A stretch of DNA of 64,000 bases, from the NCBI GenBank assembly GCA_964600025.1, contig CAZRHJ010000002.1, forward strand, positions 56,882-120,881, written 5' to 3'. This document shows, piece after piece, positions 54,079 to 63,634 of the stretch (position 1 is its first letter; the number at the start of each line of letters is the position of its first letter). The notes under the pieces are model-generated. The model was not told the origin of the DNA and made no database searches. It saw only the letters and a program-made list of their open reading frames with translations. Both the position numbers and the translations under genes were made by a program. The stretch comes from JADFUS01 sp964600025 (GTDB lineage: Bacteria; Bacteroidota; Bacteroidia; Bacteroidales; Rikenellaceae).

Positions 54079-55633
54079 TAGCAGGTGTATAAAGACCTTC
54101 ACGACTCAACACGTGATCTAAGTTAGCCAAGTTGTACATCATAATAGCAGTAACTGCCGATGTGTGCATTTGGTACTCAGGAATATTTTTGTTGTACAAG
54201 TCACGGTCTGTATGCCAAATCTCGCCATAGCTAAAATTATAGCCTTTAACATCACCCAAACTAAAACCGATAGCAGGAACACCAGCACACATAAATACTG
54301 CTCCGTCGTGTCCACCTGGTTTTTTAGGTTGAACGATAGGTTTTTCACGTAATTTAACCTCAAATGGGAAATCAGGGTTAAGTTCGTTTATACCAGCAGA
54401 TGCTTTCACATAATCATCATATTGAGATTGAGGAACCATAATACCTGTTGGAACTGTTGGGCCTCCGTCACGATTAAATAGATTAGATATTTTGTCAAGT
54501 TTGTCTTTGTGAGTAGCAATCCAAGCTTTTGAACCAACCAAACCAATTTCTTCTGCTGCAAACAATGTAAACAACATACTACGTTTTGGTTTGCCACCAG
54601 CCTGAGCAACCATACGAGCAGCCTCCATAGTAGCAGTAACACCAACACCACAATCAACGCCACCTGTACCTGCATCATAAGCGTCCAAGTGACCAGAAGA
54701 CATCACATATTCGTTTGGATATTTAGAACCTTTAATCACACCAGTGATATTATAGTATTTGATAGGTCCCATTTTGAAGTGGTTACGAATTTGGAACTCT
54801 AACTCAAATCTACGACGCTCTTTTGCCCAAGTATAAATCTTAGCATATTGATGTCTGTTAAGTTTAATATCAGCTGTTGTAGGCAATTTTTCAAGTGTCA
54901 TTGTAGGGTCGTTCAACACAGTTTTGTCATACAAAGCAGTCATAGGAATATTTGATGATTGAATAATACCCAAGATACCTGCCTCAACCATTTCTTTGTA
55001 GAACAAAGCTGGTTCGTCTTTGTATTCCAACATTGGCTCATTTGTGCCGTTTGCACGGTTATTACGAGTTATTTCAGCGTTTTTCTTAGCAATTTCTTCG
55101 TTTTCAGCAATCATAGCAGCACGTCGAGCATTAGCCTCTTCGTCGTGAGCAATAGCCCAACCACGGTTTCTGCCAGTAATAAGCACCCAAGCACCTTTCA
55201 AAACGTGTTTCATTCTGTTAAACTCCGCACGTGTTTTTGGCTCAATCAAAACGTGTCCTTTTTGAACACCACAAGTACCAGAAGTGTAAGAAGGAGTAAC
55301 AAAGTCAAGTGTCATAGCTTCCTCGCCCAACACTCTACCAAACCAAGGGCCACGATTAAATCCAACAGGAGCGACACCAGCTTCCTCAATCCATACCTCG
55401 TCAAGTCCCCATTCTTTGAACTTGCTTTCTACCCATTGTAGAGAGTTTTCGTAAGCATCAGAACCGACCATACGACCACCAAAACGATTAGTCAAAACGT
55501 CAAGATGTTTCATTGTTTGGTTGTCAGTTTTGTGAATTTCAATAATGTTTTTCACCACTGGATCAACCTTTTGAGCATTTGCACTAAACACAGTAGCAGC
55601 AAATACACAGACTGTCAAAAATAGTTTTTTCAT
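54074..55633 (-). CDS. Secreted M28-family zinc aminopeptidase with PA domain
   Basis: 519-aa exported peptidase (signal MKKLFLTVCVFAATVFSANA). The metal-ligand motifs of family M28 are present: SGHLDAYDAGTGGVDCG (His and bridging Asp), FAAEEIGLVGSKAW (catalytic Glu-Glu), NRDGGP (Asp) and EIWHTDRDLY (His). A PA-type insertion lies between about residues 110 and 275. It would act on short peptides in the periplasm or outside. The stop codon TAA is part of the edge of element copy 11. Confidence 0.92.
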   Translation of the reverse strand: MKKLFLTVCVFAATVFSANAQKVDPVVKNIIEIHKTDNQTMKHLDVLTNRFGGRMVGSDAYENSLQWVESKFKEWGLDEVWIEEAGVAPVGFNRGPWFGRVLGEEAMTLDFVTPSYTSGTCGVQKGHVLIEPKTRAEFNRMKHVLKGAWVLITGRNRGWAIAHDEEANARRAAMIAENEEIAKKNAEITRNNRANGTNEPMLEYKDEPALFYKEMVEAGILGIIQSSNIPMTALYDKTVLNDPTMTLEKLPTTADIKLNRHQYAKIYTWAKERRRFELEFQIRNHFKMGPIKYYNITGVIKGSKYPNEYVMSSGHLDAYDAGTGGVDCGVGVTATMEAARMVAQAGGKPKRSMLFTLFAAEEIGLVGSKAWIATHKDKLDKISNLFNRDGGPTVPTGIMVPQSQYDDYVKASAGINELNPDFPFEVKLREKPIVQPKKPGGHDGAVFMCAGVPAIGFSLGDVKGYNFSYGEIWHTDRDLYNKNIPEYQMHTSAVTAIMMYNLANLDHVLSREGLYTPAK

Positions 55634-55655
55634 AATTTAAGTTATTTTAGGTTAT

Positions 55656-57323
55656 TTAATTATTTTCTTTGTCAATTAGCTCAATAGCTTTTGTAACAAT
55701 ATCATCAAGCGGATATATTATAGAATAAAAAGCATTCTCGCCAACGCTTGTATATTGACCAATATACGCCCACAGATAAACACTCAAATCTTTTTTGTTT
55801 TTGATAGCCTCACTGCGACTAACTCCAACTTTATTAGCAAGCATATAATCCACATATCCATTAAATATCTCATCTTGATTATCCTTCAAAAACGTTTTCA
55901 CCTCTTCAACTGTTTTTAGTTTAGATAATTCTTTTGAATGTTTAGAAGAATATTTTGTAACATATTTTATTATATGCAAACTCGACATTGCTTTACGCAT
56001 AAATGGATTTAGTGCGGTAGTATCAAGAGGCACAAAAACATCAGGCATAATTCCACCGCCACCATACACTACTCTATTAGACTTTGTATGATATTTTACG
56101 GTATCTATCATAGATATACTGTCTTGATTTACAAATTCTTGATTATCAAATCTATTCAAAATATCTTTATTATATTCGTCTTTATTTCCCAATTTGTAAG
56201 GTTTCTGAATACATCTACCCGACGGAGTATGATAACGAGCAACAGTTATATTAAGCACCGAGCCATCAGTAAAAGGCACTTGTTGTTGCACCAATCCTTT
56301 GCCGTAAGTTCTTCTTCCAACCAAAATTCCTCTATCGTTATCTTGAATAGCACCTGCCACAATTTCACTCGAAGATGCCGAAAACTCATCTACCAACAAA
56401 TAAAGTTTTTGGTTTGTAAATCTACCCGTACCAGTAGAATATTGTTTACCCATCATAGCTCCACGCCCTTCGGTATAAACAATAAGACTTCCCTTAGGCA
56501 AAAATTCATTTGCTATATATATCGCTTGGTCTAAGTATCCTCCTGAGTTATTTTTCAAGTCAAAAATAAGAGTTTGCATACCCAGTGTATTCAAAGAATC
56601 AATAGCATTAACCACCTCACTATGCGTAGTTCGTGCAAAACGCAATAGCTTGATATAACCAATTTTTGGAGTTATCATAAATGCTGCCTCCATACTTTTT
56701 ATTGCTACTTTGCCACGTACCACAGAAATATCTATCAAATCCGAGATACCCTCACGTTCAACCGACAAAACAACAGTAGAACCACCTTTACCTCTAAGTT
56801 TTTTGACTACTTCGTTTTGGTCGAATTTAATACCTGCAATATTAGTTCCATCAACTTTTATGATTCTATCTCCCATTTCCAAACCAACTTTTGATGAAGG
56901 TCCACCTGGGATAACTTCAAGCACCACCAAAGTATCTGTAACCATATTAAACATTATACCAATTCCATCAAAACTTCCTTCAAGGTTTTCATTAGCTTTT
57001 TGGACTTCGTCTTTTGGAATATAAAGTGAGTGCGGGTCAAGCTTATCAACAATTTTTGACAAAAATTCTTCTGTCAAAGTATCTGTATCTATTTTGTCTA
57101 TATATATTTTGTCTATAAAGTCAAGTAATTGCTGGGGTTTAGATTTTGTATGGGCTTGTTGAAACAAACTCTCCAAAGATTCCTCTTGTGTGTTATTAGC
57201 CGTATTTTCAGGTTTATTTGAACTAAGAGGATTTCCCCAATATCCCATTGAAAAACCCAATACAACAGACACTGCAACCACTATTGGTAAATAAACAGTA
57301 TATTTAATTTTATTTATATCCAT
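55656..57323 (-). CDS. C-terminal processing protease (S41, CtpA-type)
   Basis: 555-aa periplasmic serine protease anchored by an N-terminal helix (about 10-28). PDZ domain at about 105-190 (SFDGIGIMFNMVTDTLVVLE, IPGGPSSKVGLEMGDRIIKV) and peptidase core with the Ser/Lys dyad S317 (DEFSASSSEIVAGA) and K342 (RTYGKGLVQ). The ATG at 57323 is used since a longer frame overlaps the divergent glycosyltransferase start. It is upstream of the M28 peptidase on the same strand (22 nt apart). Confidence 0.94.
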   Translation of the reverse strand: MDINKIKYTVYLPIVVAVSVVLGFSMGYWGNPLSSNKPENTANNTQEESLESLFQQAHTKSKPQQLLDFIDKIYIDKIDTDTLTEEFLSKIVDKLDPHSLYIPKDEVQKANENLEGSFDGIGIMFNMVTDTLVVLEVIPGGPSSKVGLEMGDRIIKVDGTNIAGIKFDQNEVVKKLRGKGGSTVVLSVEREGISDLIDISVVRGKVAIKSMEAAFMITPKIGYIKLLRFARTTHSEVVNAIDSLNTLGMQTLIFDLKNNSGGYLDQAIYIANEFLPKGSLIVYTEGRGAMMGKQYSTGTGRFTNQKLYLLVDEFSASSSEIVAGAIQDNDRGILVGRRTYGKGLVQQQVPFTDGSVLNITVARYHTPSGRCIQKPYKLGNKDEYNKDILNRFDNQEFVNQDSISMIDTVKYHTKSNRVVYGGGGIMPDVFVPLDTTALNPFMRKAMSSLHIIKYVTKYSSKHSKELSKLKTVEEVKTFLKDNQDEIFNGYVDYMLANKVGVSRSEAIKNKKDLSVYLWAYIGQYTSVGENAFYSIIYPLDDIVTKAIELIDKENN

Positions 57324-57373
57324 AATTTTATTAATTTCGCCACGTAAAGTTATATATTTATTTTCTAAAAACA

Positions 57374-58156
57374 ATGATTAATCCAAAAATTTCCATTATA
57401 GTAGTAGTTTTCAATAATTGTGAGGCGTTTTCCAAAACATTAAATAATATTTTGGATTTAAAGTACCACAATTATGAACTTATTGTGATAGATGGCAATT
57501 CGACAGATGGCACAAAAGACGTTATTATCAATAATTCGTACCACATAGACAAATGGATAAGCGAAAACGACAATGGGATTTATGACGCAATGAACAAGGG
57601 TTTAAATCTGGCAACTGGCGACTATGTTTGGTATATCAACGCAGGAGATTACATATATGATAGTTACGTACTTAACAATATTTTTGACGGCAATGACAAG
57701 ATATATGATATTTACTATGGAGATACGCTAATAACAAACGAAGACGGAGATATTTTGGGACTTCGCAAAAAACGACTACCAAAAAAACTAACTTGGAGGA
57801 GTTTCAAGAAAGGAATGGTAGTTTGTCATCAATCTATCTTAATCAAACGTAGCATAGCAGGAAAATACGATACTAACTACAAATACTCAGCAGATTTTAA
57901 ATGGGTATTAGAGGCTCTCAAAAAAGCAAAATCCACATATAATTCAAACGAAATTATATCTGTATTTAGCACTGGCGGAGCTACTACCAAACACCACAAA
58001 GAAAGTCTAAGAGAACGCTATGCAATTATGAAAGATTATTACGGCGGTTTTGAAACCATAAAATCACATATAAGATTTGTGTTTGACGCACTCAAACCAA
58101 AATACCGTAAATTCACAAAAATTTGGGACGAAAATCCTTTTAACAAACAAAATTAG
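57374..58156 (+). CDS. Family 2 glycosyltransferase
   Basis: 260-aa GT-A-fold glycosyltransferase: ISIIVVVFNNCEAFSKTLNN, VIDGNSTDGTKDVI, and the nucleotide/acceptor motif ISENDNGIYDAMNKGLNLAT with YINAGD near the DXD position. Likely adds a sugar to cell-envelope polysaccharide or lipid; acceptor unknown. It is alone here, not in a polysaccharide cluster. Confidence 0.9.
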   Translation: MINPKISIIVVVFNNCEAFSKTLNNILDLKYHNYELIVIDGNSTDGTKDVIINNSYHIDKWISENDNGIYDAMNKGLNLATGDYVWYINAGDYIYDSYVLNNIFDGNDKIYDIYYGDTLITNEDGDILGLRKKRLPKKLTWRSFKKGMVVCHQSILIKRSIAGKYDTNYKYSADFKWVLEALKKAKSTYNSNEIISVFSTGGATTKHHKESLRERYAIMKDYYGGFETIKSHIRFVFDALKPKYRKFTKIWDENPFNKQN

Positions 58157-58186
58157 AGGACAAAAGTCAAAAAAAATCATTAAAAC

Positions 58187-58228
58187 ATTTTCTGTCTAAG
58201 AAAATTTAATTATCTTTGCACACTGAAA
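58187..58228 (+). promoter_or_regulatory. rpmB-rpmG promoter
   Basis: TATCTTTG at 58211-58218; the 20 bases ATTATCTTTGCACACTGAAA (58209-58228) are identical to the rplU promoter (28280-28299). The -33 region is TTTTCTG near 58187. Confidence 0.75.
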
Positions 58229-58253
58229 AATACACCTATTAAAATAGAGTAAA

Positions 58254-58487
58254 ATGAAAATTTGTCAAATCACAGGTAAAAAAGCTTTGAATGGAAACAA
58301 TGTTTCTCACTCAAACAAAAAGACAAAGAGAGTTTTTAGTCCTAACTTGAAAACTAAAAAATTCTTTTTGGAAGAAGAAAACCGTTGGGTTACTTTGAAA
58401 GTATCAGCACACGGTATGAGAATTATTAACGCAAAAGGTCTTGCTGCAGCTTTGAAAGATGCAAAAGGTCTAATTAACATCTACTAA
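58254..58487 (+). CDS. rpmB: 50S ribosomal protein L28 (bL28)
   Basis: 77-aa large-subunit protein: MKICQITGKKALNGNNVSHS, NKKTKRVFSPNLKTKKF and LKVSAHGMRIINAKGL. First gene of rpmB-rpmG-DUF4295, 4 nt before rpmG, with a strong promoter. Confidence 0.98.
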   Translation: MKICQITGKKALNGNNVSHSNKKTKRVFSPNLKTKKFFLEEENRWVTLKVSAHGMRIINAKGLAAALKDAKGLINIY

Positions 58488-58491
58488 GAAA

Positions 58492-58674
58492 ATGGCTAAG
58501 AAAGGTAACAGAGTCCAAGTAATCTTGGAATGCACAGAGCACAAAGATAGTGGTATGCCAGGTACATCAAGATATATCACTACAAAAAACAAGAAAAACA
58601 CTCCTGATAGAATGGAGAGAAAAAAGTATAATCCTATACTTAAAAAAGTAACAGTTCACAGAGAAATTAAATAA
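58492..58674 (+). CDS. rpmG: 50S ribosomal protein L33 (bL33)
   Basis: 60-aa protein: MAKKGNRVQVILECTEHKDS then GTSRYITTKNKKNTPDRMER. The zinc-binding Cys pairs are missing (only one Cys), so this is the C-minus form. 8 nt before the DUF4295 gene. Confidence 0.98.
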   Translation: MAKKGNRVQVILECTEHKDSGMPGTSRYITTKNKKNTPDRMERKKYNPILKKVTVHREIK

Positions 58675-58682
58675 TTTGAATT

Positions 58683-58841
58683 ATGGCAAAGAAAGCAGTT
58701 GCAACACTTAGAACATCTTCAGGCAAAGCATACACTAAATGTATCAAAATGGTTAAGTCTGAGAAAACTGGTGCATACATTTTTAAAGAAGAGATGGTAC
58801 TTAACGAAGAAGTTAAAAACTTTTTTGCTAACAAAAAATAA
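58683..58841 (+). CDS. DUF4295 small protein, probable ribosomal component
   Basis: 52-aa basic protein starting MAKKAVATLRTSSGKAYTKC and ending KNFFANKK. This matches the Bacteroidota-specific DUF4295 family that regularly follows rpmG. From memory, a protein of this kind was seen as an extra large-subunit protein (bL38) in a Flavobacterium ribosome structure; treat this as a recollection. It is the last gene of the rpmB-rpmG operon and is too short for many gene callers. Confidence 0.88.
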   Translation: MAKKAVATLRTSSGKAYTKCIKMVKSEKTGAYIFKEEMVLNEEVKNFFANKK

Positions 58842-58873
58842 TCTCATTTTTTTGAGTTAGTTCAATTTGAACT

Positions 58874-58915
58874 ACACAAAAGAGGCTAACACATTGTTGT
58901 TAGCCTCTTTTGTGT
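58874..58915 (+). terminator. Terminator of rpmB-rpmG-DUF4295
   Basis: ACACAAAAGAGGCTAACA (58874-58891) pairs perfectly with TGTTAGCCTCTTTTGTGT (58898-58915), a stem of 18 bp. Confidence 0.92.
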
Positions 58916-58925
58916 TTATAGGGTT

Positions 58926-58970
58926 TATTGTTGTCTACTAAAAACAAAACTCGCCTATGTTATCTATTGT
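58926..58970. repeat. Fragment of the interspersed element (TIR end only)
   Basis: TATTGTTGTCTACTAAAAAC followed by AAAACTCGCCTATGTTAT matches one end of the element (TATTGTCCGCTAAAAACG, AAACTCGCCTAT). The hairpin core is missing. Located between convergent terminators. Confidence 0.7.
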
Positions 58971-58998
58971 AGCAATAAATAAAAATAGTCAAACAAAA

Positions 58999-59032
58999 AA
59001 AATTGGCTTAGAAACAAATCTAAGCCAATTTT
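58999..59032 (-). terminator. Terminator of the TPM/LemA unit
   Basis: AAAATTGGCTTAGA (58999-59012), 6-nt loop, TCTAAGCCAATTTT (59019-59032). It is 90 nt beyond the end of the TPM gene on the minus strand. Confidence 0.85.
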
Positions 59033-59121
59033 ATTATTTAGACAAATTAAGGAGATTGTTATATGTGAAAAAAATTCAATAATTATAGCCCCTCCCCCTT
59101 TGTTCAATTTCCACAAATCAA

Positions 59122-59913
59122 CTACCAACTACCACCTGCTCCGCCGCCGCCAAAACCGCCGCCGCCAAAGCCACCGAATGAGCCACTCCCACTACTAAAA
59201 GAGTCGAATCCGCTCGAACGACCACTACTGCCACCAAAGAAAATAAATGGAAGCATTGCTGGACTTGTTATTGTTGAACCTTTGCCATCAATTTTTTCAC
59301 TACGTCTAAACAATGAAGACAATCCGCCTCCCAAGAAAAGTAAGAATAAAAGAATAAACAGAACACCGACTGAGTTTCCTACAAAACTACCTTCATTGTA
59401 TTCATCAGCAGTATATTCATTTGCAACCAATCCTTTAAGCGTATTCACACCAGAGTAAATACCCTCAAACATTTTTCCACGTTTAAAGAATGGAATTATC
59501 TCGTTGTTTACAATTCGTTTGGCAGTAATATCTGGAACTACGCCCTCCAAACCATAACCTACTGCAATAAAAATCTTGCCTTTGCCACTTTTATTCTTAG
59601 GCTTAACAAGCATCAAAATACCGTTATCTTTGCCTTTTTGACCAATTCCCCATTTGTGGGCAAGTTCGGTTGAATAGTCGCTTGGCGACATACCTTGCAA
59701 ATCATCAACAGTAACAACCACAATTTGAGTAGATGTTTCAGTATTCAAATCACGAAGTACCTGTTCCAAAATTCCAACTTGTTCGCCAGTCATAAGACCC
59801 GAAAAGTCATTAACCAAACGTGCTGGTTTCATTGGCTCAGGCAATGTTTGAGCAAATGAGTTTGTTACTACAAAAAGTGCAAGTATTAAAAATAATTTTC
59901 TAAATATTTTCAT
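59122..59913 (-). CDS. TPM-domain membrane protein with Gly-rich tail (YgcG-like)
   Basis: 263 aa: signal peptide (MKIFRKLFLILALFVVTNSF), TPM domain (about 28-150: RLVNDFSGLMTGEQVGILEQ, STQIVVVTVDDLQGMSPSDY, KGKIFIAVGYGLEGVVPD), one transmembrane helix (about 182-200: VGVLFILLFLLFLGGGLSS) and a Ser/Gly-rich tail ending GGGFGGGGAGGSW. Last gene of lemA-TPM-TPM; the trio usually occurs together. Molecular role unknown; TPM domains have been proposed to be phosphatases or PSII-repair factors in plants. Confidence 0.9.
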   Translation of the reverse strand: MKIFRKLFLILALFVVTNSFAQTLPEPMKPARLVNDFSGLMTGEQVGILEQVLRDLNTETSTQIVVVTVDDLQGMSPSDYSTELAHKWGIGQKGKDNGILMLVKPKNKSGKGKIFIAVGYGLEGVVPDITAKRIVNNEIIPFFKRGKMFEGIYSGVNTLKGLVANEYTADEYNEGSFVGNSVGVLFILLFLLFLGGGLSSLFRRSEKIDGKGSTITSPAMLPFIFFGGSSGRSSGFDSFSSGSGSFGGFGGGGFGGGGAGGSW

Positions 59914-59926
59914 TTTCTCGATTTAT

Positions 59927-60364
59927 TTATTTTCCAAATGATATTTCATCTGGCAATTCGTTCACATCATCAGACGTATATTTAAAATGAGTTGCAAATA
60001 CCTCACCACACATCTCAATAACTTTTGAAATCCCTTTTGCATAATCTTCCTTAGAGAAACACTCAATCAGAATAGCATAACATTTATTCCAAAAATTTTT
60101 ATCAACTACTTGATTAATAGCAATATCTCCAATGATAGCACATTTTCGAGAATTAATAGCTACGTAAATCAAAACGCCATTACGTTCTTTGGTTTTTTGC
60201 ATACCAAGTTTTTCAAAACGTCTACTTGCAGAATCCAACACACTTGTAGCACAAACGCTATCTATATGCACACGTATCTCTGCACTGGTGCTTAGTTCAG
60301 CTTTTTTGATAGCTCCCACTATCATTTGTTTTTCTTCTTGCGAAAGGAAATTAGCTATATTCAT
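59927..60364 (-). CDS. Second TPM-domain protein
   Basis: 145-aa soluble protein with a TPM domain: STSAEIRVHIDSVCATSV, GMQKTKERNGVLIYVAINSR, KCAIIGDIAINQVVDKNFW. It lacks signal peptide and tail, unlike its neighbour, and lies between it and lemA (gaps of 13 and 11 nt). Confidence 0.88.
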   Translation of the reverse strand: MNIANFLSQEEKQMIVGAIKKAELSTSAEIRVHIDSVCATSVLDSASRRFEKLGMQKTKERNGVLIYVAINSRKCAIIGDIAINQVVDKNFWNKCYAILIECFSKEDYAKGISKVIEMCGEVFATHFKYTSDDVNELPDEISFGK

Positions 60365-60375
60365 AATTTCTACTC

Positions 60376-60969
60376 TTAGAATTCTACTTTTACAGGTTTG
60401 TTAGCACCCTCAGTTGCATTAAAATATTCTACACTTTCAAAATCAAACATTCCTGCAACAATATTGCGAGGAAAAGTTTTTATCATTGTATTATAAGTTT
60501 TTGCAGTATCATTATAACGTTTTCTTTCAGTTGCAATACGGTTTTCAGTACCCTCTAACTGAGTTTGAAGTGCAATAAAATTCTCATTAGCTTTTAGGTC
60601 TGGATAGTTTTCGCTAATAGCCAAAAGTTTGCCAAGAGCAGCCGAAAGTTCGCCTTGTGCCGAAGCATATTTATCAAAAGTCTCTTTGTTCAAATCCTCT
60701 GCATTAATATTTACGCTTGTTGCTTTTGAACGAGCCTCAACAACCCCCATAAGAGTTTCTTGTTCGTGAGAAGCATAGCCTTTTACTGTTGCCACAAGAT
60801 TAGGAATCAAATCTGCACGGCGTTGGTATTGGTTTTCAACTTGCGACCAAGATGCTTTTACTTGTTCGTTGCCAGCAACCATTGAATTATAATTTGATTT
60901 AAAGAAAGAGTAAGAAGCAATTACTATAATAGCAACTACTGCAAGTACAATTAATAGTGTCTTTTTCAT
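60376..60969 (-). CDS. lemA: LemA family protein
   Basis: 197-aa protein anchored by an N-terminal helix (about 4-22) with the long helical LemA domain: YNSMVAGNEQVKASWSQVEN, QYQRRADLIPNLVATVKGYA and NRIATERKRYNDTAKTYN. Function unknown; it is the first gene of a conserved unit with two TPM proteins, so a shared envelope role is likely. Confidence 0.93.
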   Translation of the reverse strand: MKKTLLIVLAVVAIIVIASYSFFKSNYNSMVAGNEQVKASWSQVENQYQRRADLIPNLVATVKGYASHEQETLMGVVEARSKATSVNINAEDLNKETFDKYASAQGELSAALGKLLAISENYPDLKANENFIALQTQLEGTENRIATERKRYNDTAKTYNTMIKTFPRNIVAGMFDFESVEYFNATEGANKPVKVEF

Positions 60970-61078
60970 TATTTTTTAGATTTAAAATATCAAACAAAGA
61001 TAGCAAATAATTTCAGATTTTAAAATTCAAATCAAAATTTAAGTATTTATACCCAATTATTACTATCAAAAAAATCAG

Positions 61079-61101
61079 TACTGTCCGCTAAAACCCAAAC
61101 G
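61079..61101. repeat. Fragment of the interspersed element end
   Basis: TACTGTCCGCTAAAA (61079-61093) matches the TIR TATTGTCCGCTAAAA. No hairpin core follows. It is at the 3' end of the TonB receptor gene and upstream of lemA. Confidence 0.5.
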
Positions 61102-61119
61102 CATAATTTCTGTTCAATT

Positions 61120-63549
61120 CTAAAATTCAATAGTTATACCAATAGTTGGCAAAATTGTTCCACCAAAACTACTCTCAACACTTTTCATTTTGTAGTGTTC
61201 TGGACGAGTTGGGTCGATAACATTATTTCCATTTTTATCAACCTCAGGCAAATACAATTCCTGTTTGTTTGCTTGACTATTATAAGCATTTTGAATATCT
61301 ATATAAAAACCCAACCTCCATTTATCAAAGTACCAAACCTTGTCTATTCTAATATCAAGTTGATGATAGGTTTCGCTACGAAGAGTATTATATTCTTTAG
61401 TATTTATATATGGTCTATTTTGTGCGTCCCAAGCTGTTATCAAAGAAGATAGCTCCTTGTTATAAGGAGTATAGGGCATTCCTCCCACCAAATACCATTT
61501 TGCACCGAGAGTCCAGTTTCTGCCAAACTTATGTATAGCACTCACATTTACAATATTGCGAACGTCCCACGCAGATGGTACAAAACGACCTTTTATTGGA
61601 TTTAGATTTTCGTCCATTTTGTTCACTTCCGAATAAATCAAACTATACGAAAAGTTAATAATTGTATTTTTCAAATCTAAGTTTCGGTATGTAAATTCCA
61701 TTCCATAAGCCCTACCTTTTCCAACACTCTTGGCAGGAACTGCACCAACTATTGACTGTTCAAAATTTGCAGTAGATATTGGGAGCGAGTCAATCAAAGA
61801 TACTGGCATATTTGAATAGTCTTTAAAAAATCCTTCGATTTTGAATTTAGAATTTGTATTTGGAGAATAATCCAAACCCAAAACATAATTATTTACAGCC
61901 ATATATTTCAATCTATCTCTTTGTGACTCAATCTGGTTTGGGGTATCGTAAGCCATAGTAGTATAACTTGGTTCTTGGTAATACCTACCAACAGATGCAC
62001 TTAAATTCCATTTTGGCACAAAATTATACATTAGCGAAAAACGTGGCGAAAGTTGTTTAAATAGATTTGATGTATTTGAAGAATAGTCCATACCGTCGGC
62101 ACGAAGCGAAAATGCAGCATATAGTTTATTTTTGACAATATCTCTACTCAAAGTACTATATATGCTATATCTCCACAAATTCAAATTATTACTAAAATCC
62201 ACAAGTATCTCTTTGTCCGAGATATACTGCTTTTGGTATATATCACTTCGCAAAGCACCGTACCCTGCCCCAATACCCACTTTAAAAACAAATCCACCAA
62301 GATTATTAAATTTCACTTCACTACGAATTTTAACCTCCAATTCACGACTTTTAATATCCATAGTCAAATCTTTTGTCTGGTCGTTCTCAAAAAATTTATA
62401 GAGTTTGTTATTTAGGTAGTTATGGCTAATTATACTACTAAATTCACCTCCTCTAAACTTATGCTTATAACCAGCCCCAAACACATAACTTGTTTGATTA
62501 TTATTTGGCAAATAACCTTGAATATATCTTTGACTATCGTCCAAAGAGTCCAATCCCAAATTTAGTCTGTTTTTATCCACCGAACCCAAACCTATAAAAT
62601 ATAACTCATCTCTATCGCTTAATTTAGAGTTTATTTTGAATTGATAATCATTGTAGCTTGGCAAGAAAGGAAGTTTGATAAGACTAAACAACATACTTAA
62701 ATAACTTATTCTATACGAACCAATCAAAGTTGTTTTACCATTTTTTGAAATAGGAGTATCAATATTTATTCCAAAATCTGTAAATCCGACTATTGCTTTT
62801 GCGTGAAACTTATCCGAATTACCAACCTTAGCCGTCATATCAAGTATCGAACTCAAACCATTAGCATACTGAGCAGGAAAAGCCCCAGTATAAAACTCCA
62901 CTCCACTCAAAAGTTCAGTGTTTACAAGCGAGGCATATCCGCCCGAAGACCCTTGCACAGCAAAGTGATTTAAAACAGGTATTTCTATTCCATCAATAGA
63001 ATATTTATTTTCGTTTGCACCTCCACCTCTCACAAGTACGTCATTTCTATTCCCAAAACTGACTGGAACTACCCCTGCCGACAACTGAACAACTTTTGAA
63101 ATATCACGATTAGCACCTGGCGTTAAATCAATTTCTTCTATCCCTATCCTGCGAACTGACACTGGCGAAACCACACTATTTTTTAGCGGTGCCGCCACAA
63201 CAGTAATTTCTTTTACAGTCAAACTTAATCTATTTAGTTTTGCCACAATATTCGCATCTACCGAACCACTAACCAAAAAGGATTCACTAACAAATTGGTC
63301 ATATCCTTCTGCAAATACATATAGGCGTTGATAACCAATGTTTGTAGTTTCTAACACAAAATTACCCAAAGAATCGCTAAGCGTACTTGTGTTTGTACCG
63401 AATATACTCACATAAGCCCCAGAAATTCCTTTTGAGCTATTATTAGAAATAATTGAACCTTTGACAGTTCCTATAACTTTTTTATTTTGTGCCAGAGCAA
63501 TTTCTCCCAACAAAATAAATATTATTAGCAAATATATATGTTTCATCAT
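61120..63549 (-). CDS. TonB-dependent outer membrane receptor with CarboxypepD-like N-terminus
   Basis: 809 aa from the ATG at 63549: signal peptide (MMKHIYLLIIFILLGEIALA), a beta-sandwich carboxypeptidase-regulatory-like domain (about 25-105; VYGTVKG-type GTVKGSIISNNSSKGISGAY), plug domain (about 115-225; GVVPVSFGNRNDVLVRGGGA, NKYSIDGIEIPVLNHF) and a C-terminal beta-barrel. SusD or substrate-binding partners are not adjacent, so the substrate is unknown. A longer frame from 63639 runs through element copy 12 and is rejected. Confidence 0.92.
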   Translation of the reverse strand: MMKHIYLLIIFILLGEIALAQNKKVIGTVKGSIISNNSSKGISGAYVSIFGTNTSTLSDSLGNFVLETTNIGYQRLYVFAEGYDQFVSESFLVSGSVDANIVAKLNRLSLTVKEITVVAAPLKNSVVSPVSVRRIGIEEIDLTPGANRDISKVVQLSAGVVPVSFGNRNDVLVRGGGANENKYSIDGIEIPVLNHFAVQGSSGGYASLVNTELLSGVEFYTGAFPAQYANGLSSILDMTAKVGNSDKFHAKAIVGFTDFGINIDTPISKNGKTTLIGSYRISYLSMLFSLIKLPFLPSYNDYQFKINSKLSDRDELYFIGLGSVDKNRLNLGLDSLDDSQRYIQGYLPNNNQTSYVFGAGYKHKFRGGEFSSIISHNYLNNKLYKFFENDQTKDLTMDIKSRELEVKIRSEVKFNNLGGFVFKVGIGAGYGALRSDIYQKQYISDKEILVDFSNNLNLWRYSIYSTLSRDIVKNKLYAAFSLRADGMDYSSNTSNLFKQLSPRFSLMYNFVPKWNLSASVGRYYQEPSYTTMAYDTPNQIESQRDRLKYMAVNNYVLGLDYSPNTNSKFKIEGFFKDYSNMPVSLIDSLPISTANFEQSIVGAVPAKSVGKGRAYGMEFTYRNLDLKNTIINFSYSLIYSEVNKMDENLNPIKGRFVPSAWDVRNIVNVSAIHKFGRNWTLGAKWYLVGGMPYTPYNKELSSLITAWDAQNRPYINTKEYNTLRSETYHQLDIRIDKVWYFDKWRLGFYIDIQNAYNSQANKQELYLPEVDKNGNNVIDPTRPEHYKMKSVESSFGGTILPTIGITIEF

Positions 63550-63569
63550 TGTTTTTTTTGAATATAAAA

Positions 63570-63634
63570 TATTGCTTTCCGAAATCATACAAGTTCCAAT
63601 AAACTTGTATCTCTTAGGATATTTTGCAGATAAC
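63570..63634. repeat. Truncated interspersed element (copy 12, upstream of the TonB receptor)
   Basis: ATTGCTTTCCGAAATCATAC, AAGTTCCAATAAACTTG, TATCTCTTAGGATATTTTGC, AGAT, then unrelated sequence: the left half of an element without the hairpin apex or right arm. Confidence 0.7.
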
